From contig QJNS01000088.1 of NCBI GenBank assembly GCA_004154925.1, positions 1 to 64,000 on the forward strand: DNA of 64,000 nucleotides, given 5' to 3'. The notes beneath the pieces were generated by a model. The model saw nothing but the letters and a program-made list of their open reading frames with translations, had not been told where the DNA came from and searched no databases. The stretch comes from Monosporascus cannonballus. Its lineage: Eukaryota > Ascomycota > Sordariomycetes > Xylariales. The position numbers were made by a program, and so were the translations under genes. Of the stretch, positions 33,801 to 47,654 are shown piece by piece. Positions within the stretch are counted from its first letter, which is position 1, and the number at the start of each line of letters is the position of its first letter.

Positions 33801-34860
33801 TATTCCAAAGTGTATTATTTAATAAATCGGTTTTATTTTTTTTAAATTATATTACACAACATGAACCCGTTTTTAATTTTTTTATAATCGAAATTATAAG
33901 CCTTATAACCGTATTTTTCTTCTATTATATATATTAATATTTTATTTCATATCTTTAATTAAATTGACGTTGTTATAATTTTGATTAATTTCAAATTTAT
34001 ATAAAAACATTATTAATAACGGATTTCCGTTTTTATAAATTTAATATATCGGATTTTAGTAATTAATTTTAATTAATTTTCAATATTTAAATTTCGTTTT
34101 ATTAAATCAAAACCTTTTTAGAAATAAGTTATATTCTAAACCATATGCTTAGTTCAAAACATAGATAATTAAGTTATATTTTTAGATTTATATATTTATA
34201 AGCATAGAGTTTTCCAAAATCGATTAATTAGAAACTTTGCTTAGAATATATTTCTATTTCTACTTAATTTCTGAATATATCTCTTGATTAATAATATTTT
34301 AAAGTTATTTTATTATTATCGGCCATTTATACTTTCGTAAATTGGCTAGACGTAATATATATTTTTGCTTTTTTATAAACGCAATTATAATTATTTAAGT
34401 TATTGATTAACATTTTATTTCCTCTAAGTATTAATCGAAAAATCGAAAGTTGCCTTAATAATTAATTAAAACCAGTTTTCCTTTCTTAGTAACTAAATAA
34501 ATTAGGGTCGGGAAGATTTGGTTTTAATTCATGCAAATAAATTAGTTATATTGTGCTATGAAAAAAGATTACGAAAATAAAATTTTTAATTCGATTATAT
34601 TAATAATATTAATCCTCGATAATTAAAAGATTGGAAAAACGGTATAAATAATAATAATAGTTGTTATTTTTCCTAAAGTTAAACCGAAAACAGAAAAGAA
34701 CTTCTTAATATATATACGAAACTCGAACTTTCTAATTAGCCGAGGCTGATTATAAGCGTAACACTTTGTCTCACTTTAATAATGAAGAAGATAATTTTAA
34801 ATAATAAGTAATAAACTTTTTATAAAAGTTAATAAACTTTAAAAAAACTCAAACGTTATA
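30840..34860. repeat. large dispersed repeat, copy A (partner at about 55.3-60.45 kb)
   Basis: Collinear matches with the distal copy include: TAAATAAACTTTAATTAATTTTAAC (31010) versus TAAATAAACCTTAATAAATTCCGA (55525); GAGCGGTTTCTAGCTTAAAAATACGTAATA (32000) versus GAACGGTGTCTAGCATAGAAGTACGTAATA (56480); TTTAAGTTAATCGGTAATCCTAATATC (32950) versus TTGAAGTTAATCGATAATTGTAATATC (58577); AGCCGAGGCTGATTATAAGCGTAACACT (34738) versus AGTCGAGGCTCATTACGGGCGTAATACT (60353). Order and orientation are kept. Probably a decayed transposon of about 4-5 kb; class not determined. Confidence 0.7.
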
Positions 34861-35429
34861 CGTTAATTTAAAGAATTTTGTTTATACCGTTTTAATATTT
34901 ATAACAAATTTAAAAAACTAAAATTTCTATTATAAAAAAGTTCATATTTTATTAAGTTAATAAATATTTAATATTTTAAACACTTTAAAATTAGTCGAAT
35001 ATATTACGTATATTTGGTTTTTATTTGTCGAAAATATTGCGATAGTACTTAAATAAAGCAAATTTAATTAATAAAACTAGTTAAACCCTTATATATAGAA
35101 TTAGAAAATTATAAACATATTAATAAATTTAAAAGAAATATTACTATATACTTAAATTAACTATAATAGGGTTAAAAAGGACTTTTTAACTCTTTACTCT
35201 TTTTAATCTGTGTTTGATAATATATATTTTTTAAATTTAATTTTAATAAACTTCAACGAATTTTAATCGATTTCTAATTTTAGAAAATAATAATAAAAGA
35301 TATCGACTTTTTACAGTACCCTGATTTAATAATTAATAATTGATATTTAGCTATAAGTTATCGTTTTTATTAGATATAAATAAAATAAAAGCGGTAATAT
35401 CCGATTTCAAATTTCGAATTGACCTAATT

Positions 35430-35911
35430 TGCAAATTTTAGCAAATATATTTTTCGAATTTTCGCCGATAAAATTTTAAAATAGAGTAAATTAGCTTTAT
35501 AAGTAATAATTTTCTATGACGGCTAAGGGATTTCACAGACTATTATGCCTTATTCGTACGAGTTTATGTTAGAAAAAGTAATATAGAAATCTGAATAATA
35601 AATATAGTAATTATATTACGTTTTATAATATTAAAAATGCTTTAAATAATAATATTATATTATAAGCTAAAATTATTTCAATTATAGAAATAATAAGCGT
35701 ATATATTTTTGTTTTGGCTTAAAGTATTTAAACGGTTTAAACCTTTAAGCCCGTTAAGCCCTTTAAGCTTTTTTGCCGGCTTAAGAGGCTTAAGGTATTT
35801 GGCACTTTAAAACCTTTAAGCCAGTTACGTAATTTTTTGGCGGTGATCGGGATTTATTTTTTCCCTGAATCCGACTATATGCAAAAAAGTTAAAATCGTT
35901 AAGTTATAATA
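35430..35911. repeat. LTR-like direct repeat, left copy
   Basis: Aligns with 41790-42266 in the same orientation, the right ends being 6355 bases apart. The diagnostic part is rich in the palindromic phrase CTTAAGCC/GGCTTAAG (CCTTTAAGCCCGTTAAGCCC .. TTGCCGGCTTAAGAGGCTTAAGG .. CCTTTAAGCCAGTTACGTAA). Similarity ends sharply at TTATAATA. The left end is not sharp to the eye. A direct repeat of about 450 bases spaced 6.4 kb apart fits the two LTRs of one retrotransposon. Confidence 0.6.
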
Positions 35912-38900
35912 TAATTTCCCTTTTTCTAAAATTTTTGTTTTTAAAAATTAAATTATTTATTTATTAATTTTGGTAATTAACTTTTTTTTATATTCGTTGT
36001 CTTAAATTACGTAAAAACATTTCGTTTTCGTAAATATATTAACGTTTTTAATTTTTTTTAAAACGTATTAAACGTGTTGGTTATAAAATATTTATTGATT
36101 TTTGTTAAAAGAAAAGCTGTAAAATGTAAGACTATTCGACGTTCTTTAAAATATAGGCGTTACATTTATTGTGGTAATTTTATAATCTTTTTAGCTTTTT
36201 GAAAATTAAATATTAAGACTTTTTAAATGAAAAGGATTATTTAAAACATAAAAAACTAAGTTTGTAAAATAGGAGAAATAATTATTAATAAGTCAAAGTA
36301 GTTATAAAAATAAAGGCTGTTATTTTGTTATTATAATATCGAATTATTTTATTAAGGTATTAAAATTACGGAAATTATAAAAGAATTTAAAGATTTTCAA
36401 AAAAAATAATTAAAAGCCGTTATTATAATTATTACGTCAACGTAAATTACGGCCAACTAACCTTATATTCCGGCTATTAATTAATTAGTTATTAATTGGA
36501 ATGTACTTATTATTACCGATAAAAAACTGTTAATAAACGTTAAATATTAATAAGGTTTTTAACGGGTTCTTAAATATTTTCGAAATTTAAATATTTTTTC
36601 CTTGTAATTAAATATTATTTTTATTTTATATGCTTATTTATTTTTGACTTTTATATCGTTTTATATCGTATATATTTTAATTATATTCGTTATTAATTCG
36701 AATAAAGAAATAAAATTTGTAATTAATAATTATTTTCAACGCTTTTTAGGGGTTTTGTATAAACCGATATACTTAAAATCGAATTTTGTTGTTAAAATAT
36801 TTTGTTTTACCTTTTTTATAATAAAACAGATTATTTCTTTTTTTTGAAAATTAATCTTTTTAATTTGTTTTAATTATAATATTTATTTATTTAATGTTTT
36901 TCAAATTGGTTTATATTTATTTTTTTAATATAATTATTATAATTATTATCATATAAAAATTATTTTAATATTATTCAAGTCGTTATCGTATATGTTTTTA
37001 CAAATTTTAAAATAAAAATAAAATTTATATTTATTAATATTATTTTAATATTTTCGTAATAATTAATATTATAAGCTAATTATGCAATTAATAATTTTTA
37101 ACTTAATTGTTTTTTTCGTAATTAATATAATATTATAAATAAATGTTTAAAATTTAATTTATACGTTTCGTTTATATATTTATCTAAGGGTTAAATATAT
37201 TGAATAATTTGTAATTTAAGCCGATTTATGTTATCAGGTTTTGTTAAAATTTAAATGCAAATACCGTTCCATTACTTAAAATTATTTTTATAAACAATTT
37301 ATCTATATCAAAAATATATTTTACAAAAGATGTATTATTTGTTCGGCGGTTATAATTTCGTATTATAATACAACATAAAAAAGTTTCGTAAATCGGTTAA
37401 TAATTACAAAAATAGCATTATAATATATTTTTATAATTAAATCTTTTAATATAAAAAATTTAATAATAAAATTAAATATAATTAAACATTATAATTATTT
37501 TATAATTAATAATAATGATAATGTTTCGTATAATATATACTATTAAATTTCTATTTTAACCTAAGATTATATTATTATATGATTTTTTATACCGTTAATT
37601 TTATTTTAAAAAAATATATATATTAAAAACTTTTTAAAGTTTTATAAATTTTCTAATATCCGTATAGTTAATATTTATATATTCTTTTTATTACGTTCTT
37701 TTGGATATTCTTTATAATTTATATCTTGTTTATTTTTTATTTTTTAAAAAATTATTATTATGTTATTAAATTTTCTAATCTATATCGAAACGCATTACTC
37801 GAACTATTATAATTTATTATAAATATAAATATCTTTATATAATAATATCGAAAAGTATATAATTAATTTTAATTCTTGTTTTACAGTTTAATTATTTGCT
37901 TAAAAGGTTTATTTTGTTATTTTTTAAATTCCGTTTATAAATCATAACAAAATCGGAATTCTTCAATTTTCTTACCTATTTTAATTATTAATTTATAAGT
38001 TTTTTAAATATAATATATTAAATAAACTTTTAAGAATTTATATAAATTTTAATTTAATACAAAGTGTCTTTTAAAAAATACCTAAATTCTCAAGATATTA
38101 TAATACTAATTAGAAATATTTTATTTAAAATATTATAATTAAATTTGATTTCTCTTATTTTATATAAGAGAAATATAATAAAATATAATTTACCTTAATT
38201 ATTGTATTATTTTTGATTATTCCGTTTAGTACGTATTCCGAAATATTAATTTTTAATTTAACAAAATAAGTTAAATTGTATATAATTAATATTAATTTAT
38301 TAATAATTATATTTTTAATGTTTTAAATATTTTTTCAGTATTTAACATTTATTTACAATCTTGTATTTGTAAAACATATTAAAAATATAATTATTTTATT
38401 AAAATTTCGAAAAACCTTTTATAATAATCATAAATTTAAACAATACTTATATTTTCTTAATTATCGTTAATATGTATTATTTTATAATGGTAATAATTTT
38501 TATAAAATGTATTTTAATATATATTATAATAAAAATATCTTTTAACTACTTTATCTTTTATTTATAAAAATAACATTCTTTCACATTAATAAATAACTTT
38601 ATATTTCATAAAATGTAGAGAATGTTTTAAATATATTTTATATATATTTTCCGTATTTCTTTTTAAAAATTTCAATTATTATCGAAATAATATATAATAA
38701 ATATTTTGAAATACTTGCGTAATATATAATGTATTATTTATTATAAAATTATTAATACGTTGATAAATGTTATTAATATAATTAAATTTATCAATAATCC
38801 GTATTCCGTTTTAAAAATTATTTTTATGTATATTTTTAGAATTTTAAGAAAATTATATTTATTGTTAAAATCAAATATTATAAATTATTTAATTCCGTAA

Positions 38901-41789
38901 TTAACAATGATATTATTTAAATTTTATTCGTAATGTTATTTAATTATCTATAATTAATTATAAATTATAATCTTTTAATTTTATAATATAAAACATATAA
39001 GATATTTTATTAATAATTTCGATAATTAAAATTATCCTTTTTTTAATTAAATTTCTGAATATCTTTTAAAAATACGTATTTCACTTTTATAAAAATTATA
39101 AATAAAGTGAAATTTTGTTTAAAATCTTTTTTTAAAAATTATTTTATAATTTTATTTATCATATTGTAATGATTTCGTATCGATTTCTTTTTTAAAAAAA
39201 ATTTATGTTTATAATACTATAATACTATATTAATTAACTTTTCTAATTTTTAACATTCTTATTATTTTAAATCGTTATTTAATTACTTTAATTTCGTTTT
39301 AACAATAATAATATTAATATATCGTATTTCCTTTTAATATTTATTTTTTTTAAAATATTTTATCATTTTAAATAATAAAGTTTTTATTATATATTTATAT
39401 TTATATTTATTATTATTACCAATCAAATATTAAAATTTTAATTTCCTTTTTTACTTATTACTAGAATATAAAACGAATTTTCTTTAATTAAATTCTTTAT
39501 TAATTAAAATTTCGTACTAACATATTTATAATAATTCTAAAATTATATCGTAATTTCCGAATATAAGGATATCGAACTTAATTATTTAATATTATTTTTA
39601 AATATAAAATTCGAAATAATTAATTTTATAAATAATTTCTCCGTTATTATAAACGAAATCTTCACATTCGGTATTGATTATTATATAAGGTTTTAATTAT
39701 TTTTATAATAATTTCAATTTATTAATAATATTTATTATCATATAGTTCTTATTTAAAATGTTATAATTTATTATTATAATATATTAATCTACTCTAATTT
39801 ATATATTTGAAATAATAGAACTATTAACGGTTTATATTATCGTGTTTAAAAATCTTTAAGAATTGTTTTTATTTTCTTTAAATCATTTTTATTTCACAGC
39901 TTTTTTATAAATAACTTTTTTTAAAAAGTTTTCATTCGAATTTATTAAATTTTATTTATATTTCTTCGCTTAATACGTTAAACTATTATATTTATTGTTA
40001 TTATCGTCATCTTATGTTTTAAGTTATGTTAATTAATTTTAATTTTATTATAATTCTTTTCTTTATTAAATAAATTATTTTTTATATATATAATTATATT
40101 TTCTTATATATTATTTTAATAATTATTTTAGAAACTGTTTATAAATTAATATATTCTTTTAATAATTGTTTTTATAAAATTTATAATAAATATTAATAAA
40201 TATAAAAATCCGTAGTAGTTTTCTAGTAATACGTTTTTATTATATATTAAATTAAATTTTTCCGTTTAATAATTATATTACTAAAAATAATAAAAAACAT
40301 TTTTTATAAGTATTATTGTCTTTCGTGTCAAGTTTTTATTTCGACTAATTGTTAAATATTTTTTAAAGTTATAAATCGAAAATATCGATATTATTTATTA
40401 TTAGTTTGATTATTTGCGACATAATTTGGAAATTCCAATCCTTTATAATATATATAAATAATTCGTATATAAATATATTATTTTTATTCTTCGTAATTCC
40501 GATATTCTCGTTATTAATAATATATAATATATATTTTATTTTATTAATTAAAAGTTCCGGAATCAAGTTTTTTATTCATTTTTAATATTTACGTAATTAT
40601 TTGTACAACATTTTTTTTTATATTTGTAATATTTATTGAATTAGGTTTTTTCTTTTTTCTATTCCTTATTAAACTTTTCGTTACACAAAACTTAATATAT
40701 ATTTAAGTTAAATTATATTAGTAAATTTGCTTCCATTTATTTAATTCTTTCTGAATTATTTTTTCAATATTAAATTTTAATTCTTTTAACAAAATTTTTT
40801 AAATCTTTTATATTACCATACCTTATGTCCTATTTCGTTATAATTATAATACTTAATTTGGCTTTAAATTTTTATAAGTAATTTTTAATTTTATAAATCT
40901 TGGTTTTATGCTATAAAAAATATTATTATATTAAAAATGCTAATATTAACTGTATATCGGGATTTATTATTATTTTTCCCTTTAATATTTTTAATACATT
41001 ATACGTATTATTACTTATTAATTTTAATTGCTATGATAGCATAATCCGATAAGTAATTAAATCGATTAAGTTTAAAAAAGATTTATATTTTGAGGCCGTT
41101 AAAAATGTAGTTATTAATATGTTTTAATTTTTAATTTAATTTAACTCTTAATTAAGATAATATATTATTATAATTAAATATAAATTTGTTTTTATTGTAC
41201 TTACTAAATCTTTATTTTGGCTTTTATTTTTTCGTTTATTATTCCGAAAACGTTCGTGAATATTTATTTGAATTATTTGTAATTATTGTAAATTTTTATT
41301 TTTTTAAGTTTTGTTTTTCGATTAATAAGGTAACGTATTTTTTTATAATAAATTTAAATTTAATACTTATATATTTAGTAAATCGTTTAATTCGGAATTT
41401 AATTTATATAATAAACGTAATAAATTAAATAAGTAAATATCTAAAATACATTCAGCATTAAATTAAAAATACTTATAATTTAATTAAAATTCCATTAAAA
41501 AGTTTTGGCTTAAGAAGTTTAAAAACCTTTTTTCATTTTTTAATAAAATTTAATTAAATAATTTGGTTTATTCGAAAAGGCTTTTCGGTTTCGGAAATTT
41601 CTTTTTCCTTAAGTCTTTTATAAACGGTTTAAAAAGACGTTATAAGATCATTATTATCTTTTTTAAGATAAAAAATACCTCCGTTTATAATATCTAATCG
41701 TCGAAAAATCTTTTCGCGAAAAAACTAAAAAGAGAAATTCGGATTTTATTTTAATATCCGGATAATTAAGGGTTTAATAAATAAGTTAT
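35912..41789. other. interior of the putative LTR element, fully A/T-decayed
   Basis: About 5.9 kb between the two LTR-like repeats, the right size for gag-pol. Only chance A/T frames are open, for example 40369-40566 (-), which reads YELFIYIIKDWNFQIMSQ and may be a mutated coding relic. No reverse-transcriptase or integrase motif could be recognised, so identity as Gypsy or Copia cannot be given. Confidence 0.4.
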
Positions 41790-42266
41790 TGAGGTTATTT
41801 ATTAATAAATATAATGTTAATCGATATTATTTAAAATTTAACGATATTATTAAATAAAGATTTATAATATATAACGGCTAAAAAGTTTAATTAATTATTA
41901 AATTTTAATCGTATAGATTTATATTAATAAAAGTATTATAAAAATTTAAATCATAAATATAATAATTATATTTTATTTCGTAATATTAAAAATGCTTTAA
42001 GTAATAATATTACATTGCAAATTCAAATTATTTAAATTATGGAAATAATAAACGTATATATTTTCGTTTTGGTTTAAAGTATTTAAGCGGTTTAAACCCT
42101 TAAGCCTGTTAAGCCTTTTAAGCTTCCTTGCCGGCTTAAGGGGCTCAAAATATTTGGCACCTTGTGACCTTTAAGCCAGTTACGTGACTTCTTGGCGGTG
42201 CTCGGAGCTTGTTTTTTTCGTAAGCTCGACCGTACGTAAGGAAGCCAAGACCGTTAGGTTATAACA
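41790..42266. repeat. LTR-like direct repeat, right copy
   Basis: Partner of 35430-35911: TTAAGCGGTTTAAACCCTTAAGCCTGTTAAGCC .. TTGCCGGCTTAAGGGGCTC .. CCTTTAAGCCAGTTACGTGA, ending GGTTATAACA. This copy keeps more G/C at its right end than the left copy, so the two copies were mutated unequally. Sequence beyond 42266 is unrelated to that beyond 35911. Confidence 0.6.
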
Positions 42267-45200
42267 TTTGCTCAGTGTCCGATTTATCACATATTTGGTT
42301 TTGGAAAACATAAAAAGAATTTCGAATATACGTTCTAGAATTTTTCAAATATCTAAATAATTATATATTTTTCAGAATACGTTTTTTGTCGAATACGAAA
42401 ATATTATGATTGTTATTAAGTTTAACGAAATTAAATAATATAACCTAATTTATTAATAAATATTAAATTTGCTACTTTATGTCGTCGATTTCTTTTATAT
42501 TTCAGTAAACTTATTCGTCGCATATAATATTTAATAATCTAATTTGTTTATTTACTCTTAATTAGAATAATAACAAATTAAATATCGAACGGCTACGACA
42601 CATTTCAAAATAAATTCCACAAAATTATTAAGGTTTTTAATAATTATTTATTATTTCGATTTTGAAAGTCATATAATATTTAATATAAAATTTATTAGCT
42701 TTTATTAATGTAAATATATTAATAATAATAAAACGGAAATTAGATATTTGTATTTTTATTTTTATTTTCGTATTTAAATTTGCTCTTGCGATAATCGTAC
42801 GTTAATCGTTTTTTCTCATAACGATAACGAAAGTTTCGAATAAAAATCTTATACTAATCGTACGGCATTATTGGGCCGAAATAAATTAAATGTATATCTT
42901 TATTCCGGTAATATCTTTATCGATTTATTCGATTTATCGAAAACGATAAAAATTTATACGACAATAAATTCTTTTTATAATTTTCGTATAATCGGTTTTT
43001 GTTTAGGAACGAAAATTATTTTTACGTTTTACTCTATCATCGAAATTAATATACCCTTTTTTATAATTTTAATAAATTAACACCTAATTTTTTAAAAAAG
43101 AAATATATTACAAGTTTTCAATCGAACGGATTTATTATAAGTTATATTTATTCGGAGATAAAAAATATTCTTTTAATTAGGTTTTACCTTTTCTTTCATC
43201 TCATCCGGATATTTTTAATTAATTTCTTGTCACAGTCATAAGTGGCATCGAGTAGGTATATAGAGTAGAACAAGGCGGTCAAGGCTCGATCTGAAAACGT
43301 TCCACTTTTAGTGGTGTAATAGCTACGCTCTTGTTCTCGTATCGTAATAGTTCTTTTCGTTAAACCTTTATAGCGTAATGCGTTTAAATATATTCGTTTA
43401 TTTTTTTTACCTATTATTTAAATTTTATTACTAAAGAGTTTGTTTATAATCGGTTTTCGTAATTATATTAAATAAATGTTTAAAAAATCCGTTTTTAAAA
43501 TACTTTTTAATTTCTGAATTTATTGCAACTTATGATAAAATTATATATTAATTTAAAGTGTTTCTTTCTAAAATAGAAATTTAGGTTTTTAAGTTTGGCT
43601 AAATAAAGATTTTAAATTATAATAAACCTTTATTCGTAATTTATTACTTTATTTTAATTTTTCGAAAATATTTCGAAAAGTACAGTTTGTAAATTCGGAA
43701 TCGAAATACCTCTTCTTTACTAAAAGCTATAAATGTTTTAAAATAACCTTTTCTGTTATTTTTTATATATTATTGCTATACGTTCGTTATTTTAATTATA
43801 AACTTTGTAATTTTCTTTATAACATAATATTTATTGTATCCGATGATTCAAATTGCTGGAAAATATTAATTTATATAATAAATACAAGGGAGTTTTTTGC
43901 GTTTTTATACTAAACATCATTCGTTAAATAATTGCCTGAAATACTTTATGAATTTACAATATTTCGGCATGATTTATTAATTATATTAATTCGTAATACA
44001 ATAATTAAGTAGTTATGCTTTCGTTAATTACGTTCGACTTTTTTAGCAAACTATTTCCGTTTTTAGTCGAATATAATACGTTTCTATTATATTTTATAAT
44101 ATAAATATCCAAGCTTATTAATAAATATATATAAAGTATATAATTAATAAAATAGCTCTTATTATTTTGAAATATATATATATATAACTAGAGGCGATTA
44201 TGTTTCTAGCCGCCGTTGTATCCGATAAGCTTTCTTATAGTTATTTTTTATAATATTTCGAAGGTACGATATTTCGGTTGCTTTCGTCGTTTTGTGTAAA
44301 GTCGGCTATTATAAGTTAAATTTGAAAACATATTAGTTTATTCCTAGTAAATATTACGTGATCTAAAAATAAAATAAAAGTTTTTAAAAGAACATATATA
44401 TAAGTATAATAATCATCAAGTTGCTACAAAATATCTCAAAAATAAATATATTGACAAATTTTTACCTACGTTATATATATATTGTCTCGAATTTGAGATT
44501 TTGTAGTTATTCTAAGTAAATAAGTTAGCGACTAGTTTTCGACATTGAGCCGTATCTTTCGTTTTCTCTTATTTCTCTACATTAAATTCAAAGAAAAATT
44601 TTAAAGTTATAACTACCTAATAAATTAAAATAAGAAAATGGTTATATATATTTCAAAATAAATAGATTCAAAATATTATACTAAAAGTGTAAATTTCTTA
44701 AATAATACTATTATAATATAAGGTTAAAACTTAAAACAATTATTAAAAAAGTATTATCTCTAGAATACCACGGAATACGAATTAGTATTAATACAATTAA
44801 TATAATATTAAAATAGTATTAAAATAACGCAAAAATTAAAAGATATTTGATATTTTTAATATTTATTTAAATTTCTAAAGTAAAATTTTAAAATTATCGA
44901 AAATATTGAATAACTTTGTAAATTACATATATTGTAAAGATATTTTTCACGGTTTAAAATTTCATTAAATACCATATTATACGATATATATATATATTAT
45001 AATATAATAACTTTATTATATAAAATTAGATAACAAAGTTTCATAATATAAAATAATTTAGGTATATAATATAATAAAATTATATAATTATTTTTGTTTT
45101 TTCGTTCTAATTTTAAACCATATTGTTATGTGTATATAATATATATATATATATTACATAATTGTTTTCGTTTTAATATTTTATTTTTTTTAAAATGATT

Positions 45201-45324
45201 TACAAATTTATAAAACGTATATATTTCAGTTTTTTATTTTTTAAGTTTTGTGGTTATTGCGTTATTAAAATTTATGTATTTTAATGTAGTCGAATTTGCC
45301 GTTCGAAGATTAATTACATCCGAT
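42267..45324. other. A/T-decayed segment with one patch of higher G/C
   Basis: No gene. A patch of ordinary composition at about 43229-43372 (starting TGTCACAGTCATAAGTGGC) contains a small hairpin CCACTTTTAGTGG and no identifiable termini. A (TA)n run is at about 44166-44181 and another near 45140. The open frame at 42871-43080 is composed of A/T-biased chance codons. Confidence 0.45.
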
Positions 45325-46380
45325 TTGTACGTTAGCCCAGGATTGGCCTACCCAGTCCAAACTCCGGGCTCCTCGGCTGTCGCTTAGTACTAGAAATAGA
45401 AATGGATTTTCGTGAGCCTGAGTTTCGTGTCCGAATTTTATGGTATTTAAACGAAACCCTTATATTGTCATCCCAAGAAGGTGCACGATTCGCACCCGTC
45501 TACCCATAGTAGTACCGAAACCCGTAGACCTTGATTACATTAGTCTAGCTGTCTTTTTGACTCCGAAATCTTTGGAGGCCCGTGTGAGCATGGCAGTCCC
45601 TGGGCAAGTGATGTACATCAGCTACCTTGCCCCTTCCTCGTCTAGATCATACAAGACCGCTATGATGTGCTTCGCTGGCGAGAGTAGACACCTATTCTGA
45701 CCAGTCTCCTACTTGGGGGACCATTCTTCTTAATGGGTCATCATTTCATCTGAGAGACTTTTCATATAATCTAGCAGCATCTTTGAAAAGATTTACAGAC
45801 CAATACTAAGCCATGTCGCCGCGTTGCTATCCCGTCCCTAAAGAGTCCTTTTTTCCGCAGCTCTCCGCTCGACTCTCGAGTTGATGCGAAACGAGCTTCC
45901 CCAGTCTCCCGTTCGTTGATTGAGGATTCGTCCATTGACGATCCGAGGCAAGGTTTATGTACATGCCGAAGGAGGGAGTTGCGACGACGCAAGCACGATT
46001 TGAATTGCCGTCCACTACCATAGTGTAAGTGTACTCCTACCCGCGCTTTCAATTCGCTATGGGAATCGGCAGCAAAAAGCATGTAATTGTCAAGGTGTGT
46101 AAGAATCAGGGTATGTAGCTAGCAAAGTGCGCAATTGTTAAGGTGTGTTACTGTCAAAAGAGGTAATTATTGGTATGTAATTATTTAGGTGTGTAATTTT
46201 CTAAGAAAAAAAAAAGGTTCGGTGCTAAAGCTAGCTACTGGGTATAGTATCTATTGTGGAAAATTATATCGTGTAATGATCTCTGTATATTTGGCTCAGC
46301 TTACCTCAGCTAGCTCAGGCCTCCCTGGCTCGTTTTCCCAATTTCTTCAAAGTTATTCAAGTACCGCTCCATAACGTTAA
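45325..46380. other. 1.05 kb island of ordinary base composition inside the A/T block
   Basis: Composition changes abruptly to roughly balanced at about 45325 and back to A/T near 46380. Open frames at 45440-45700 (+, 86 codons), 45771-46082 (-, 103 codons) and 45827-46021 (-, 64 codons) have ordinary amino-acid composition but no motif I recognise, and no start or splice signal singles one out. The island has no visible C-to-T decay, so it is either single-copy DNA, protected, or newly inserted. No terminal repeat or target duplication was found at the edges. Confidence 0.6.
46082..46199. repeat. three degenerate 46-48 base tandem units
   Basis: The phrase TGTAATTGTCAAGGTGTGTAA (46082) recurs as GCAATTGTTAAGGTGTGTTAC (46131) and TGTAATTATTTAGGTGTGTAATT (46176), with intervening GGTATGTA phrases. 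AATT positions are spaced 48 and 46 bases. Located at the right side of the normal-composition island. Confidence 0.65.
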
Positions 46381-46475
46381 ATATTAACTAATCAAATCGC
46401 AAATCCCCGTAACGAGCCAATAAGGCTTAAGTTGTAATTACGTAAAAACGGCTTCGTTTAATATATTTATTTTTT
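46300..46475. repeat. repeat shared with 56895-57045
   Basis: CTCAGGCCTCCCTGGCTCGTTTT .. CCATAACGTTAAATATTAACTAATCAAAT .. AATTACGTAAAAACGGCTTCGTTTAA aligns with TTCAGGCCTCTGCTGGTTCGTTTTT .. CCAAGCCATTAAAATTAATTAATCGAAT .. AATTGCGTAAAAACGTTTTTAATTA at 56907-57035. Same orientation. It straddles the right edge of the normal-composition island, so the island may be part of a repeat unit. Confidence 0.55.
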
Positions 46476-46525
46476 TTTAAAAAAAACCAAAAATTCGTAA
46501 TAACTTAATAATAAAACGCTTTTTT

Positions 46526-46553
46526 ATAAATATATATATATATATATATATAT
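46526..46553. repeat. TA dinucleotide microsatellite
   Basis: An uninterrupted alternating A/T run of about 25 bases (TATATATATATATATATATA and beyond). One of several (TA)n runs in the block and among the longest. Confidence 0.9.
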
Positions 46554-46559
46554 CGTTAT

Positions 46560-47654
46560 TTTTACTATGGCTTATTATTAATATTATTTTAATATTAATT
46601 AGGATTTATTTGCTATTTTTAACTCGTAATACCTATAATAGCTATAACTTAAATCCGTTATATTATCATCTTTTTTAAAAATATAATAAATCCGAATTTT
46701 TTTAGTTTTACCGAGTTACCCTTTTAGAACAAGATATACGTACGCGTATTTTAAATTTTTGGCATTAAAATAAAAGAATTGATATAACGTTTAAAAATTT
46801 TATGTATAATTAGATTTTTTGCGATAATTTAAACCGAATTATTAATTTAATTAATTGAATTAACCAATTAATTAATATTTTTAAAAAATTAAATATGCGA
46901 AAAGTTATTAATATATAAAAATTAATAAAAATATTTGATTCCGATTAATTAGAATCCCGTTATACGTAAATATTATAATATATTATATGGGAAATTTATA
47001 ATTTTCGTAAAAAGGCCTGGATTTCGTCGCGTATCGAAAAAAGTATTATTCGAAATTAAAATAATTTATATCATTTCAAATAAAAATTAATATTTTGTAA
47101 AAACGTTTGCTTTTAATTAATTTAAACTTTTAAATTAAGTAATTATATATGTTAAAAAAAGTAATAATCGTATAATGCAAAACGAAAAATAAAGCGGTTT
47201 TATAATAATAACGATTCGGATATTTTTATATATTCTTTTTATGATTTTAATTATTGTGATTCAAATAATTTCTAAAATTAACGGCAATTATTTGCCTTAT
47301 TTATTAAGCCGGTTGTTATTATTTTCTGGTTTATTACGGGATATTATCGCTATATTAAAAAAGTTGAGTGTTTGCGAAATTTATTATATGTTAAATAAAA
47401 ATATAATTCGATTAACGAAAAAAATTAAGATAACCGTATTAATTCCTATATAATTATATTGTTTTAATTAAGATAAATTACGATTTTTAACTAGGTATAA
47501 TAAAGCCATATTTTATTTTGGTACGATAACTTTAATATTTAAAATTATGTTTATAATATAATATTTCGATACAATATCGTTATATGGAATATTATTACCG
47601 CCTTTATCCGTTATTATAGCCGTATTTTTAAAGAAAAATTAAAATAATCCATAT
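46560..47654. other. A/T-decayed segment, nothing recognisable
   Basis: No gene or repeat identified. The open frame at 47241-47453 (+) consists of A/T-biased chance codons. Confidence 0.5.

Noticed and set aside
36644..43080. Several 60-80 codon frames in the A/T block (36644, 41186, 42871)
   Set aside because: Composed almost wholly of Phe/Ile/Leu/Asn/Tyr/Lys codons expected by chance when stop-free A/T sequence is translated.
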